Positions 37,464 to 45,825 of a stretch of DNA of 64,000 nucleotides are shown piece by piece. The first letter of the stretch is position 1, and every line of letters begins with the position of its first letter. A program made the translations under genes and the position numbers. The stretch is from Saccharopolyspora erythraea. Lineage in GTDB: Bacteria > Actinomycetota > Actinomycetes > Mycobacteriales > Pseudonocardiaceae. The notes beneath the pieces are model-generated. The model had not been told where the DNA came from and ran no database searches. It worked only from the letters and a program-made list of their open reading frames with translations. The stretch is from NCBI RefSeq assembly GCF_018141105.1, contig NZ_CP054839.1:620001-684000 (forward strand). Reading direction: 5' to 3'.

Positions 37464-38428
37464 CCGGGCATCCCGCCGCCGACCGGGAAACCGCCGAGGC
37501 GATCGTCGTCGAGCAGGACCGCCGCGTCGTGCCGCTGTCGAGCTGGCTCGCCGACGCGGCGGTGACCGCTGCCGCGGGCGGACGGGTCCTGCACGTGCTC
37601 ACCCCGGCCCGCAGCCGCATCACCTACCCGCTGGAACTGCTGATCACCGACGGCCACGCGCAGTGGGTGGTGCGCGACGGTGTCGAGCGCTTCCGCGACG
37701 GCATCACCGGCGAACCGCTGCGCTGGAACGGCGCCCGCTTCACCGCCGCCGACGGGCCCACCGCCCCGCCGGTGCCGACCCGGTCGGGGAGCCTGGAGGT
37801 GCAGATCACCACCCTGCACGCGGCCGACAACGCCCTCCAGCTCGGGCTCAGCACAGAGGCCGCGATGCACGCACTCGTGGGCGCCGCGCCCGCGGGCTGG
37901 GGAGTCGCCGAGCCGGCGTCGGAGCGATGGTCGCCGCGCGAGCTGACCCGCCACTGCCACGGCCGCTCGCCCGCACCCACCAACGTGGTCGTGGTGGGCG
38001 GCGAGGATGAGCTGGCGGCGGTCGGGTCGTTGGAGGTGACGCGGGTCGACACCGGCGTGCGGGAACGGCTGCGACTGGCGGGACCGGCGAGCACCGCCGT
38101 CGGCCAGGACGCCATCGAGGACCTGGCAGCGGCGGTCGCGGGCAAGGCGCGGTCGGTGCTGGTGTCGTCGCACCCCGGGCGCCTCGACGGACTCCGCTGG
38201 CACACACCGACCATGCCCGCGCTGCCCTACGGCATCCTGGTCGGCCACCAGGTGGTGCAGCAGCGCGGTGTCGAGCACGCCCAGTCCGCCCCGGCCGCGC
38301 GCGTCCGCATCCTCGGCATCGACCGCAGGCGCGCCTGCTGGTGCCGCCTCGACGGCGGGCAGAAGGCACCGTACGAACTGCTCACCGACGTCCTGCACCA
38401 CTTCGGCCTGCCGACTTCGGGGGACTAG
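37448..38428 (+). CDS. DUF6177-like protein of the T7SS locus
   Basis: A 326-residue soluble protein beginning MVDALTGHPAADRETAEAIV after initiation. The text VVPLSSWLADAAVTAAAGGRVLHVLTPARSRITYP (in part: RVLHVLTPARSRITYPLEL) and a C-terminal HFGLPTSGD resemble a family of unknown function found beside actinobacterial eccC genes. GGGAGG lies six bases upstream of GTG 37448. It is last in the plus-strand secretion operon and overlaps the convergent HD gene by four bases. The DUF number is from memory. Confidence 0.7.
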   Translation: MVDALTGHPAADRETAEAIVVEQDRRVVPLSSWLADAAVTAAAGGRVLHVLTPARSRITYPLELLITDGHAQWVVRDGVERFRDGITGEPLRWNGARFTAADGPTAPPVPTRSGSLEVQITTLHAADNALQLGLSTEAAMHALVGAAPAGWGVAEPASERWSPRELTRHCHGRSPAPTNVVVVGGEDELAAVGSLEVTRVDTGVRERLRLAGPASTAVGQDAIEDLAAAVAGKARSVLVSSHPGRLDGLRWHTPTMPALPYGILVGHQVVQQRGVEHAQSAPAARVRILGIDRRRACWCRLDGGQKAPYELLTDVLHHFGLPTSGD

Positions 38429-38865
38429 ATCCCGAGAAGCGCTCGCATGTGCGCGTACTTGCGGGTGAGCCGTGCCTGCGTTTCGGCGTCGAGCGCCGCC
38501 AGGCGGGCCGGGTCGGCGTTGTGCGCGAGGTCGGCTTCCTTGACCAGCCGGGCGCCCGGCGTCGCCAGGATGCGGGCGGCGTAGTCCTCCGGGGATTCGC
38601 CGGCGCGCTTGGTCAGGGCGAGGACGATGTCGACCGTCTGCGGCGCGAGCGGCGCCTCGCGCAGCCACTGCTCGCTGAGAGCGTCGTCCTCCACTGCGTC
38701 GTGCAGCCACGCCGCCGCGATCTGCTCCTCCGACCCGCCGCGCGCCCGCACCCCGGCCGCGACCGCCGCCAGGTGCTCGGCATAGGGCCGCCCGGCCTTG
38801 TCGACCTGCGACGCGTGCGCCCGCCGGGCGATCGCCTCGACTTCGGCGAGGTTCATCAGCCCCAC
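38425..38865 (-). CDS. HD-domain phosphohydrolase-like protein
   Basis: A 146-residue protein with the HD pattern: AIARRAHASQVDKAGRPYAEHL, then AAAWLHDAVEDDAL (the HD pair) and EADLAHNADPARL. This is the HD_4 / RelA-SpoT-hydrolase-like arrangement (H...HD...D). GTG 38865 has GAGG upstream; ATG 38856 is the alternative. It follows the immunity gene in the toxin cassette. Because SpoT-type HD domains hydrolyse (p)ppGpp and the toxin has a RelA-like module, a protective role is conceivable, but this is only inference. Confidence 0.8.
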   Translation of the reverse strand: MGLMNLAEVEAIARRAHASQVDKAGRPYAEHLAAVAAGVRARGGSEEQIAAAWLHDAVEDDALSEQWLREAPLAPQTVDIVLALTKRAGESPEDYAARILATPGARLVKEADLAHNADPARLAALDAETQARLTRKYAHMRALLGI

Positions 38866-38879
38866 TGCTTACCTCACGT

Positions 38880-39470
38880 CTACGACTGGGCCAGCTTCGA
38901 GCGGATCCTTCTGACGAACTCGGCCGCCTCCCCAGGAGTGATCTCCACGTGCTCGTCCTCGTTGTGCCCGAGTTCGTACTTGCGGAAGTAGTCAGTGGGC
39001 TCCCACCGCAGGTTCCGGGTGAAAACCTCGTCGGTGGTCCTGCCCGCCGCGGTGCGACGGCGCAGGATTCCGCTGGGATTGCTGCGGGTGCGACCAGGCG
39101 TGAGCAATCCGTAGTAGATGACCTCCGTGACCGGTTCCGCGCCGCCGGACGACCACCAGCGCTCACCGTCGGCGACCGCCTTCACGTAGTCCTCGACGGC
39201 GGGCGTGGTCGGTGCCCAGTGGACCGGCGAGCCGTCCTTGGGAACGACGATCCCGCCGCTCATCAGCCCGTCGGCGGGGTTCCCGCTATCGATGGCTCGC
39301 ACCGTGTCCACGGCGAAGGTCTCGGCGATGTCGAAGTCCCGCGTGACCTCGTCCCGGACCGCGATCCGTCCCAGCTTCGGGTGGCTGATCTCCTCCCCGA
39401 AGTGGCGCGCGAGGAACTCGTGCAACCTGCGCCGGGCCTCCGGGCTACCGCTGTGCGGTGCCTGCGACAT
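38880..39470 (-). CDS. probable immunity protein for the upstream toxin
   Basis: A 196-residue acidic protein beginning MSQAPHSGSPEARRRLHEFL, with blocks GGIVVPKDGSPVHWAPTTPA, RWWSSGGAEPVTEVIYYGL and YFRKYELGHNEDEHVEITPG. It resembles no family I can name. It starts just after the toxin stop: an in-frame TTG at 39476 or ATG 39470, the latter chosen. Its position right after a polymorphic toxin is the classic place for a cognate immunity gene. Confidence 0.65.
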   Translation of the reverse strand: MSQAPHSGSPEARRRLHEFLARHFGEEISHPKLGRIAVRDEVTRDFDIAETFAVDTVRAIDSGNPADGLMSGGIVVPKDGSPVHWAPTTPAVEDYVKAVADGERWWSSGGAEPVTEVIYYGLLTPGRTRSNPSGILRRRTAAGRTTDEVFTRNLRWEPTDYFRKYELGHNEDEHVEITPGEAAEFVRRIRSKLAQS

Positions 39471-39476
39471 CGTCAA

Positions 39477-42400
39477 TCATCTCCCGATCGGCAAGTACAT
39501 GATGTTGACGTTCTTCTCCAGGAGTGCCAGACCGCCGGTCTGCCCGTCCAGGAAGACAACGCCGTTCTGATCGTGGACCACGTTGAAGACGTGCGCGGAA
39601 CCGGGGCGACCGATGTAGACCATGCCGCGAGCGCCTTCGCCCCGCGCCGTTATGTCGCCGATGATGTCATCGTAGGACGACACCTGGCGGAAAGCGGCCG
39701 GGTCGGCTCCGAGGGACCGCGCGTAGTCGGCGAAGGTGTTGCTGCTCAGCCCCCAGCCGGGCCCTTCGGGCCACGGCAGGGCCGATGAGGGCGTTCCGGT
39801 GAAACCGAGGTCGACGGCGCGAACGCAACGGCTGCAGTTCTGATCGCTGCCGGGAACACCCCGCTGGAAGCGGTCGACGTTGACGTCGACCACGTACGGG
39901 TGGTGCTCGGCGACGTAGCGCTGCGCCTGCTCGGGAGTCGCGGTACCGGAATGCAGCGCGGGCTTGCTGTTGACGTCGGTCGTCCCGGACACCGCGGACC
40001 AGTCGGGATCGGCGTTGTCGGCACCGTCGCCGTGCTCCGCGGGATCGCCCGGATCCGCCGGGGCGTGATCAGGATCCCCGTCGTGAGGGCCATGCCCGTC
40101 GGCGTCCGGGTGCTGGGGCGGGGCGTGGTCGGCGGGATCCACCGCCGCGCGTTCGGCCTCCAGCGTCTGCTTGAGCTCGTGCAGGCGGTCGACCGCGTGA
40201 TCGGGAACGTCGACCTGACGGAAGATCTCCGCCTGGGCCTCGGCCGCCCGCAACCGGTCCGCTTCGTTCGTGGCGACCCGTTCGGCTTCGTAGAGGCCGT
40301 GGGTGTCCATCTTGGCCTTGAAGCTGTCGGGCGTGTGGAACTGGAGCTCGAAGATGCGCCCCGTCGCGGGATCGCGCCAGGTGGAGTTGACGCCCTTGTA
40401 AGTGTCGGGGTTCTCCCAGGTGGGCTTGAAGGTGACGTTCTCGTAACCCCGGGCGCGAAGGTCGTCGACCGCGCTCAGGACGCCGTCGGTGTAGTTGCGC
40501 GCCGGCATCTCGATCGTGTAGCGGACCGAGTCCTTGACGTTGGTGAGGATCTCGTCCGGGCTGAGATCGGGGTACTTCGCCAGGTCCTGCGCGAACTTGC
40601 GCTTGAACGAGTCTTCGCTCTTGAGCACGAAGTCCGGATACCCCTGGAGCCTGGCCCCGTCGATGCCCTCCGCGATCGACCGGACGTGCGGGGTCACGTG
40701 TCCTTCGGTGACACCGGCGCCACCGAGGTAGCGGTCCGCCGCCGCGTTCATCTCTGGTGACAGGTCGTACCGGGTGCCGTGCTCGACGTTGACCCACGAC
40801 CCGTCGGGCTGGTTGCCGAGTCGCTCGGGCAGCGAAGGAGTGTCGGCTCCCGGAGCAGGGCTGACGTTCGACGGGTCGCCGCTGTCCGGCGAGCTGGTGT
40901 GGTCGCCATCCGGGCGGTCCCCGTCCGGCGTGTGGCCGTCGCTCGGAGCGTTGCCGTCGCTCGGCGTGTGGCCGTCGACCGGGGTGTGCGCGTCGGCTGG
41001 TGTGCGGCCATCAACCGGGCTGTCACCGTCGGGCCGGGTCGGGCCATCGCCGGAGACGTGGCCGTTGCCGTGGTGCGATCCGCCGACAGGACCGTCGGAC
41101 GGTTGCCGGCTGTCCGGGACACCGTTGTCACGCGGGCCGTCCGTTGCGGTGTGCCCGCCCTGGTGTGTCCCACCGCCGTGGTGGCCGTCCGGGGTGTGGT
41201 GCAGGCCGTCGCCGACGCTGGGGCCGCCGCCGCGGGGTCCGCCGTTGTCCATGCGTGCGACGTCGGGGCCGCGGGTGTCCGGGATGTCGGTGTCGACGCG
41301 GTGCCCCAGCGACGGGCCGTCGCCCGCCAGGGCCGGGGTGGGGCCGAGGTGGGGGATGTTGATGTCGAGCTTGTTGGCCAGCTTGATGCCCAGCTCACCG
41401 ACGGTGGGCATCTTCGCCACGAAGTCGCCTGCCCGCACCAGTCCGCCGCCGACCTTGGCGGCCATCCCGGCGACCTTGCCGCCCTGGATCGCCGCGCCGG
41501 CGCCCTTCAGGCCGGCGCCGGCGCCCTTGGTGCCGACCACGGCGGAGACGATGTTGAACGTCGCCTGCCCGGCCGCGCGTCCGTTGTGGCCCTTGCCCCA
41601 CTGGTCGTAGGCGATGATCGACTTGCCCGCGTTGAGCAGCGTGCCGCCCATCTCGCCGCGCTTGAAACCTGGCAGGCCGATCGTCTGGTCCGCCACGATC
41701 GTGAGGGGGTTGGCGTAGGTGCCGAGCGCCAGCGCGAACGTGCCGAGCCCCTTCCACGCCGCGCCCGCGGTGGACCAGCTCCACTCGCCGTTGGCGTAGC
41801 CGATCAGCGCGCCGAGGTCGGTGACCATCTGCACGGCGCCGTCCTTGATGCCGACGAAGAAGTCGCCGACGTCGCCCCAGAAACCGCCGTCGTGCTCCTC
41901 CGCCTTGCCCCACGGCAGGCCCTCGCCGAGGGCCGAGTTGAGCTGGTCCTCGGTGTAGCCGAACTCGTTGGGGTCGCGCCTGCCGTCGCCGTTGTCGGCG
42001 ACGTACTGGGTCCCGCCGTAGACCGCGTTGATCGCGTTGGCGCAGGTCCGCTGGGCCTCCATCCACTCGGCGACGGCCTCGTTGACCTGCGAGAGCAACT
42101 GGTTGTGCTGGTTGACCTTGCCCTCGTCCTCGCGCCAGTCGTCGTCGCCCTCGACCGAGGCCACGAAGGTCTGCGCCTGCGCCCGCAGTGACTCCAGCCT
42201 CGCCTTGATCGGCTTGACCGTCGTCGCGTAGGCCGAGAGCGCCCCGGCGACGGTCTCGACGTTGCCGCCGACGGTGTCGCTGACCGCCGACACCGGTTGC
42301 GTGGCGTTGAGCAGCTGACCGGCCTCCGGCGCGTCGTAGACCGCCGACAGGCCCTGCCACTTCGCGTGCACGTCGGCGCCGGTGGAGGCGAAGGCCGCAC

Positions 42401-42482
42401 CGGCGGTCCTCAGCGTCGAGGCGTGCCCGGCCAGCGCGTCCATGTCGCCGGGGATCTGCGGGATCTCGGCCGGGTTGATCAC
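39477..42482 (-). CDS. T7SS polymorphic toxin: WXG-like N-terminus, RelA/SpoT-like module, papain-fold C-terminal domain
   Basis: A 1001-residue secreted toxin. Residues 1-140 are helical with a WxG-type turn (HAKWQGLSAVY). Residues 150-400 contain a hydrophobic Gly/Ala-rich stretch. Residues 400-560 are Asp/Gly/His repeats (TPVDGHTPSDG). Residues ~600-740 look like a RelA/SpoT synthetase: SEDSFKRKF, DSVRYTI, DTYKGVN, FELQFHT. Residues ~830-1001 form a papain-fold (Tox-PL type) domain with candidate Cys883 (QNCSRCV), His964 (SAHVFNVV) and Asp979 (FLDGQTG). GTG 42482 overlaps the preceding stop. Export by the adjacent EccC machine is inferred. Confidence 0.82.
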   Translation of the reverse strand: MINPAEIPQIPGDMDALAGHASTLRTAGAAFASTGADVHAKWQGLSAVYDAPEAGQLLNATQPVSAVSDTVGGNVETVAGALSAYATTVKPIKARLESLRAQAQTFVASVEGDDDWREDEGKVNQHNQLLSQVNEAVAEWMEAQRTCANAINAVYGGTQYVADNGDGRRDPNEFGYTEDQLNSALGEGLPWGKAEEHDGGFWGDVGDFFVGIKDGAVQMVTDLGALIGYANGEWSWSTAGAAWKGLGTFALALGTYANPLTIVADQTIGLPGFKRGEMGGTLLNAGKSIIAYDQWGKGHNGRAAGQATFNIVSAVVGTKGAGAGLKGAGAAIQGGKVAGMAAKVGGGLVRAGDFVAKMPTVGELGIKLANKLDINIPHLGPTPALAGDGPSLGHRVDTDIPDTRGPDVARMDNGGPRGGGPSVGDGLHHTPDGHHGGGTHQGGHTATDGPRDNGVPDSRQPSDGPVGGSHHGNGHVSGDGPTRPDGDSPVDGRTPADAHTPVDGHTPSDGNAPSDGHTPDGDRPDGDHTSSPDSGDPSNVSPAPGADTPSLPERLGNQPDGSWVNVEHGTRYDLSPEMNAAADRYLGGAGVTEGHVTPHVRSIAEGIDGARLQGYPDFVLKSEDSFKRKFAQDLAKYPDLSPDEILTNVKDSVRYTIEMPARNYTDGVLSAVDDLRARGYENVTFKPTWENPDTYKGVNSTWRDPATGRIFELQFHTPDSFKAKMDTHGLYEAERVATNEADRLRAAEAQAEIFRQVDVPDHAVDRLHELKQTLEAERAAVDPADHAPPQHPDADGHGPHDGDPDHAPADPGDPAEHGDGADNADPDWSAVSGTTDVNSKPALHSGTATPEQAQRYVAEHHPYVVDVNVDRFQRGVPGSDQNCSRCVRAVDLGFTGTPSSALPWPEGPGWGLSSNTFADYARSLGADPAAFRQVSSYDDIIGDITARGEGARGMVYIGRPGSAHVFNVVHDQNGVVFLDGQTGGLALLEKNVNIMYLPIGR
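40915..41030 (-). repeat. TP-x-DGH-coding degenerate repeat in the toxin gene
   Basis: GTGTG(G/C)CCGTC-type units repeat several times and encode the PVDGHTPSDG-like linker of the toxin. Confidence 0.65.
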
Positions 42483-42826
42483 CGGGCGCCCCCGTTCGGC
42501 ATGGTGCCGCGCGGGTCGGGGGCGGCGGTGGCGTTGGACTGCGCGTTCGCGGCCATCTCCAGGTCACCGCGCACGTACGCCTGGGTGGCGTTGACCGCGC
42601 CGTTCATCGCCGCGCCGGTGCGGGTGAACACGAACTCGATGCTGGACCGCTGGGAGTCCGCGAACCCCGTCAGCGCCTGCCCGATGATCCCGGACGACGC
42701 CTGCGTCCCGGCCCCCTCCATCGCGCTGTTGATCGATCGCAGGTGGCCCTCGAAGTCATCGGCCACGCCTTCGACCTGCTGCAAAACGCCCTGCACACCT
42801 GCGGGCTGGATGTCCCAGCGGCCCAC
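42479..42826 (-). CDS. WXG100-superfamily protein (DUF6507-like), toxin partner
   Basis: A 115-residue helical-hairpin protein (MGRWDIQPAGVQGVLQQVEG; SINSAMEGAGTQASSGIIGQ) of the DUF6507-like group found beside ESX toxins. GGGGAGGATTC precedes GTG 42826. Its stop overlaps the toxin start (GTGA), so it is likely a cosecreted partner or targeting factor for the toxin. Confidence 0.75.
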   Translation of the reverse strand: MGRWDIQPAGVQGVLQQVEGVADDFEGHLRSINSAMEGAGTQASSGIIGQALTGFADSQRSSIEFVFTRTGAAMNGAVNATQAYVRGDLEMAANAQSNATAAPDPRGTMPNGGAR

Positions 42827-42847
42827 GACGAATCCTCCCCGCCGGCG

Positions 42848-43153
42848 TCAGCCGATGCCCTGCACCGCCGAACGCGCACGCGACAGCGCCGTGTTCGCGG
42901 AGTCGTCGTTCTGGGTCATGGTCTGCTTGACCAGGTTGATGATCTGCCGCACCTCGGTGGCCGCGGACTTCCACCGCTGCTCGACGTGGTGGTAGTCGTC
43001 GGAGACCCCGTCGGCCTGGAAGTCGGCCATCGCCGCGGCGACCGCCTGGTCGCGCTGGCCGATCACCGACTCCAGCCGCCCGATGATGCCCTGCAGGTCG
43101 CCCTGCACCGACTGCGAGACGCCGGTGTCGAAGCTGCGCCGGTCCATCGTCAT
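42848..43153 (-). CDS. ESAT-6-like (WXG100 superfamily) protein
   Basis: A 101-residue helical protein (MTMDRRSFDTGVSQSVQGDL) with a central turn at HHVEQRWKSAATEVRQ, where RWKS stands at the WXG position. It resembles the 'pore-forming ESAT-6 family' annotation. It is the second of three consecutive WXG-type genes and is probably a substrate of the secretion system. Confidence 0.75.
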   Translation of the reverse strand: MTMDRRSFDTGVSQSVQGDLQGIIGRLESVIGQRDQAVAAAMADFQADGVSDDYHHVEQRWKSAATEVRQIINLVKQTMTQNDDSANTALSRARSAVQGIG

Positions 43154-43172
43154 GACTGCTTACCTCCCCAGG

Positions 43173-43505
43173 TCAGCGGGCACCGAAGCGGGCCGCGTCG
43201 AAGTTGGCCGATCCCTGCGCCGATGCGGCGTTGTCGGCCATCTCGGTGTCGCCCTGGCCGAACGAGGAGTCCATCCCGGACTGGCCGCCCAGGATCGCCC
43301 CCAGCGAGCTGTTGAGCTCGGCGGTGATCTCGTCGGCTCGGGCCTTGAAGCCGTCGAAGGCCGCGCGGCCGGCACCGTTGAACTTGCCCTGCAGCGGCTC
43401 CGCCGCGGCGATCAACTGCCGGATCAGCGCGCCCAGGTCGTCGCTGGAACCCTGGGTCTGCTTGGTCAACGACGACAGCGTCGACGACCCCATGTCGAAC
43501 TTCAC
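43173..43505 (-). CDS. WXG100-family protein, FNG variant
   Basis: A 110-residue helical protein beginning VKFDMGSSTLSSLTKQT. The turn reads GKFNGAGRAAFDGF, so Phe replaces the Trp of WxG. GGAGG stands before GTG 43505. It is first in the toxin cassette and likely forms a heterodimer with the next gene product for export. Confidence 0.8.
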   Translation of the reverse strand: MKFDMGSSTLSSLTKQTQGSSDDLGALIRQLIAAAEPLQGKFNGAGRAAFDGFKARADEITAELNSSLGAILGGQSGMDSSFGQGDTEMADNAASAQGSANFDAARFGAR

Positions 43506-43848
43506 GCCACACCCTCCAACCCGATGGTCGTACTGCCGGGAATGCCCCTCGACCAGATCGGACGCGGCACACCCCAGTTCGGTTCCCGGTGAATCCGGCC
43601 CCATTCAAGATCGAATTCCCCCTGGCCCGGGAACAACCGGCAGCAGGTTACTCAAACCGGTGACGCACGATCAATGCGGAAGTGGCCTCGGACAACCTTC
43701 CGGACAACACCGGTTCCAAATGGACGCTGCCGTCCCGGAATCGCGCTGATCACGGAGCTGCGGAGCCGCCCGCGGATGTTGATCAGCGGCGGAGGCGGAT
43801 CGCCTGGGTCGGGAGCGTGCTCAGGGGATGACCGGGGTGGCTGGGGAG

Positions 43849-43880
43849 AACGCCGGTATATGACAACGCCGTTATATGAC
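43849..43880. repeat. 16-bp tandem repeat AACGCCG(G/T)TATATGAC
   Basis: Two adjacent copies with a single difference contain the AT-rich word TATATGAC. They abut the terminator stem and could be an operator or a promoter. Confidence 0.7.
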
Positions 43881-43916
43881 GCGGCCCGCGATTCGCGGGT
43901 GCGGATCGCGGGCCGC
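43881..43916 (-). terminator. 12-bp stem terminator after R2lox gene
   Basis: GCGGCCCGCGAT and ATCGCGGGCCGC form a perfect stem with a 12-nt loop, about 35 bases beyond the R2lox stop. Confidence 0.75.
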
Positions 43917-43950
43917 CGGGTCCTTTTCGGAGAGAGCGGGTGCGCCGTCG

Positions 43951-44904
43951 CTAAGCCTTCTCCAGCGCGGCGGCGTCCTCGGCGCCGAACTGGTCCTCGA
44001 GATGTTCCGGTGAGGCGTCCACGTCGATCTGCTCCACGGGCACCCCGCGCGCGGCCGAGATCGCGCCGAGCCGGCGTCCGGCCCGGTCCGAGGCGTAGGC
44101 GGCGAGCTCGTCGATGTCCAGCCGGAACGGCGTCTCCTCCGGCGCGTCCTCCGGTCGCCACTGGATCTGCGACACCGCCAGCGGGAGAAGGTGCTGCATC
44201 TGCTCCTGCACGACGTCCCAGTTGGACTCGTCGGCCGCCACGTGCCGCCGGCAGGTGAAGGTGCCCCACGCCATGTGGCGCCGTTCGTCGTCGCCGATGC
44301 GGCGCACGACCTCCTGCATGCCCGGCAGGATGCCCCGGCTGCGGCAGATCTTCTGCCACGCGAAGTAGCCGGTCAGCGCGAGCGTGCCCTCCACGACGTG
44401 GTTGTAGGTGACCGACGCGCGTACCTGGTTGGCCGGACTCGGATCGTCGTGCAGCGCGTTGAGCGACTTCGGCAGCTCCTGGTAGAAGATCGCGCGGTAG
44501 CCGGGGTTCTCGGCGACGTGGGAGTGCAGGTCCTCGGTGAGTCCGACCGCGTCCATCCACAGCCGGAAGACCTGGGTGTGCTTGGCCTCCTCGAAGCAGA
44601 ACTGCGACAGGTACATCTCGTCGCCGAAGCGGCCCTCGGCCGCCATCGCCGCCATGAACGGCTGGATGTCCTCGGTGACCGCCTCCTCGCCGGCGATGAA
44701 CTGCGAGCACAGCATCGCCACGCTGCGCTGCTCCTCCTCGGAGAGGTTCTGCCAGTCCTCGGCGTCCTGGCTGAAGTCGATGTCGGCCGGGTTCCAGAAC
44801 TTCGCGTTGCCCTTGGTGAACAGCCGCAGCGGCAGCGAGTCCCAGTTCAGGCCGCCTGCCCGCAGGGAGTGGAAGTCTTCGCGGAAGGTCGCGGTGCTCG
44901 TCAT
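43951..44904 (-). CDS. R2-like ligand-binding oxidase (R2lox)
   Basis: A 317-residue ferritin-like dimetal protein close to Rv0233. Metal ligands are visible: Glu73 (GEEAVTED), Glu106/His109 (FEEAKHTQ), Glu172 (YNHVVEG) and Glu207/His210 (DDERRHMAW). Val76 and Tyr167 are in place to form the Val-Tyr ether cross-link typical of this family. It is therefore probably not a true ribonucleotide reductase subunit; it binds a Mn/Fe centre and a fatty-acid-like ligand. About 60 C-terminal residues ([18 protein letters not shown]) are acidic. GGAG precedes ATG 44904. Confidence 0.9.
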   Translation of the reverse strand: MTSTATFREDFHSLRAGGLNWDSLPLRLFTKGNAKFWNPADIDFSQDAEDWQNLSEEEQRSVAMLCSQFIAGEEAVTEDIQPFMAAMAAEGRFGDEMYLSQFCFEEAKHTQVFRLWMDAVGLTEDLHSHVAENPGYRAIFYQELPKSLNALHDDPSPANQVRASVTYNHVVEGTLALTGYFAWQKICRSRGILPGMQEVVRRIGDDERRHMAWGTFTCRRHVAADESNWDVVQEQMQHLLPLAVSQIQWRPEDAPEETPFRLDIDELAAYASDRAGRRLGAISAARGVPVEQIDVDASPEHLEDQFGAEDAAALEKA

Positions 44905-45013
44905 CGGGCCGCTCCAGCTCGCCGGGATGTGAGGAAAGTTACTGGTTGATTTTCGATACGGCGCAGTTCCGCGTCAAGGCTCGGTCGTTCACCGGACCGG
45001 GTGAGCGCCCTCC

Positions 45014-45019
45014 TAGGCT
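45014..45019 (+). promoter_or_regulatory. -10 box of a leaderless promoter (HAD gene)
   Basis: TAGGCT lies six bases before GTG 45026, and no ribosome site is present. Confidence 0.45.
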
Positions 45020-45025
45020 GGGCGG

Positions 45026-45649
45026 GTGACCACAGTCGGCTTCGACCTGGACCTGACCCTCATCGACCCCCGCGCCGGGGTGGTCGAGGTGTTCGCCGCG
45101 CTCGGCGCGGAGTTCGCCCTCGACCTCGACGGCGAGCACATCGCGGCCAACCTCGGGCCGCCGCTGCCGTCGGTCCTGCGCGGCTACGGATTCGACGAGC
45201 CGCTGGTCGAACGCCTCGTCGCCCGGTTCCGGGAGCTGTATCCGAGCGTCGTCATCCCGGCCACGGCGGCGATGCCCGGGGCGTCCGACGCGCTGGCCGC
45301 GGCCCGCTCGGACGGTGGTCGAAGCCTGGTCGTCACCGGCAAGTTCGAGCCCAACGCCGCGCTGCACGTCTCGGCCTTCGAGTGGGAGGTCGACCACCTC
45401 AGCGGCGACGTGTTCGCCGAGGCCAAGGGCGAGGTGCTGCTGGCGCAGGGCGCGCAGGTCTACGTCGGCGACCACGTGGCCGACATCGCGGGCGCGCGGA
45501 CCGCCGGGGCGGTCGCGGTGGCGGTGGCCACCGGGCCCTACGACACCGACGCGCTCGCGGCGGCGGGCGCCGACGTCGTGCTGGCCGACCTCACCGAGTT
45601 CCCCGACTGGCTCGCCGGCTACGAACGACGATCGCGACAACACCGGTGA
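45026..45649 (+). CDS. HAD-superfamily hydrolase (phosphoglycolate-phosphatase-like)
   Basis: A 207-residue HAD protein. Motif I is VGFDLDLTLIDPR, with nucleophile Asp in DLDLT. Motif II is SLVVTGKFEPN and motif IV YVGDHVADIAGAR. A helical cap lies between motifs I and II. The substrate is unknown. The end overlaps a convergent small membrane-protein gene by 59 bases. Confidence 0.85.
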   Translation: MTTVGFDLDLTLIDPRAGVVEVFAALGAEFALDLDGEHIAANLGPPLPSVLRGYGFDEPLVERLVARFRELYPSVVIPATAAMPGASDALAAARSDGGRSLVVTGKFEPNAALHVSAFEWEVDHLSGDVFAEAKGEVLLAQGAQVYVGDHVADIAGARTAGAVAVAVATGPYDTDALAAAGADVVLADLTEFPDWLAGYERRSRQHR

Positions 45650-45812
45650 CCAGCCCGGCCGGGGCGAGCAGCGTCGCCAGGTTCAGCCACAGCGGCAGGT
45701 CGGTGCTTCCGGCCGCGTAGAGGGCGAACACGGCGACGACGGCGATCAGGCCGAGCCCGAACATGCCCATCGCCACGGGCATCACGGCGGACCTGGAACT
45801 CGAACTGGCCAT
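45591..45812 (-). CDS. small membrane protein, 73 residues, unknown
   Basis: Two hydrophobic segments (MFGLGLIAVVAVFALYAAG and ATLLAPAGLVTGVVAIVV) are followed by a basic tail. A TACGCT box lies seven bases before ATG 45812, which supports a leaderless gene even though its 3' end overlaps the HAD gene. No family is recognised. Confidence 0.6.
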   Translation of the reverse strand: MASSSSRSAVMPVAMGMFGLGLIAVVAVFALYAAGSTDLPLWLNLATLLAPAGLVTGVVAIVVRSRRASRGTR

Positions 45813-45819
45813 GCCCGCA

Positions 45820-45825
45820 AGCGTA
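45820..45825 (-). promoter_or_regulatory. -10 box of a leaderless promoter (small membrane protein)
   Basis: TACGCT on the minus strand is followed by seven bases and the ATG. Confidence 0.45.

Larger units (their letters stand above)
43506..43950. other. intergenic region between toxin cassette and R2lox gene
   Basis: No gene is seen in about 445 bp. The toxin cassette promoter must lie near 43506-43700. A 16-bp tandem repeat and a strong terminator for the R2lox gene lie at 43849-43916. Confidence 0.5.
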
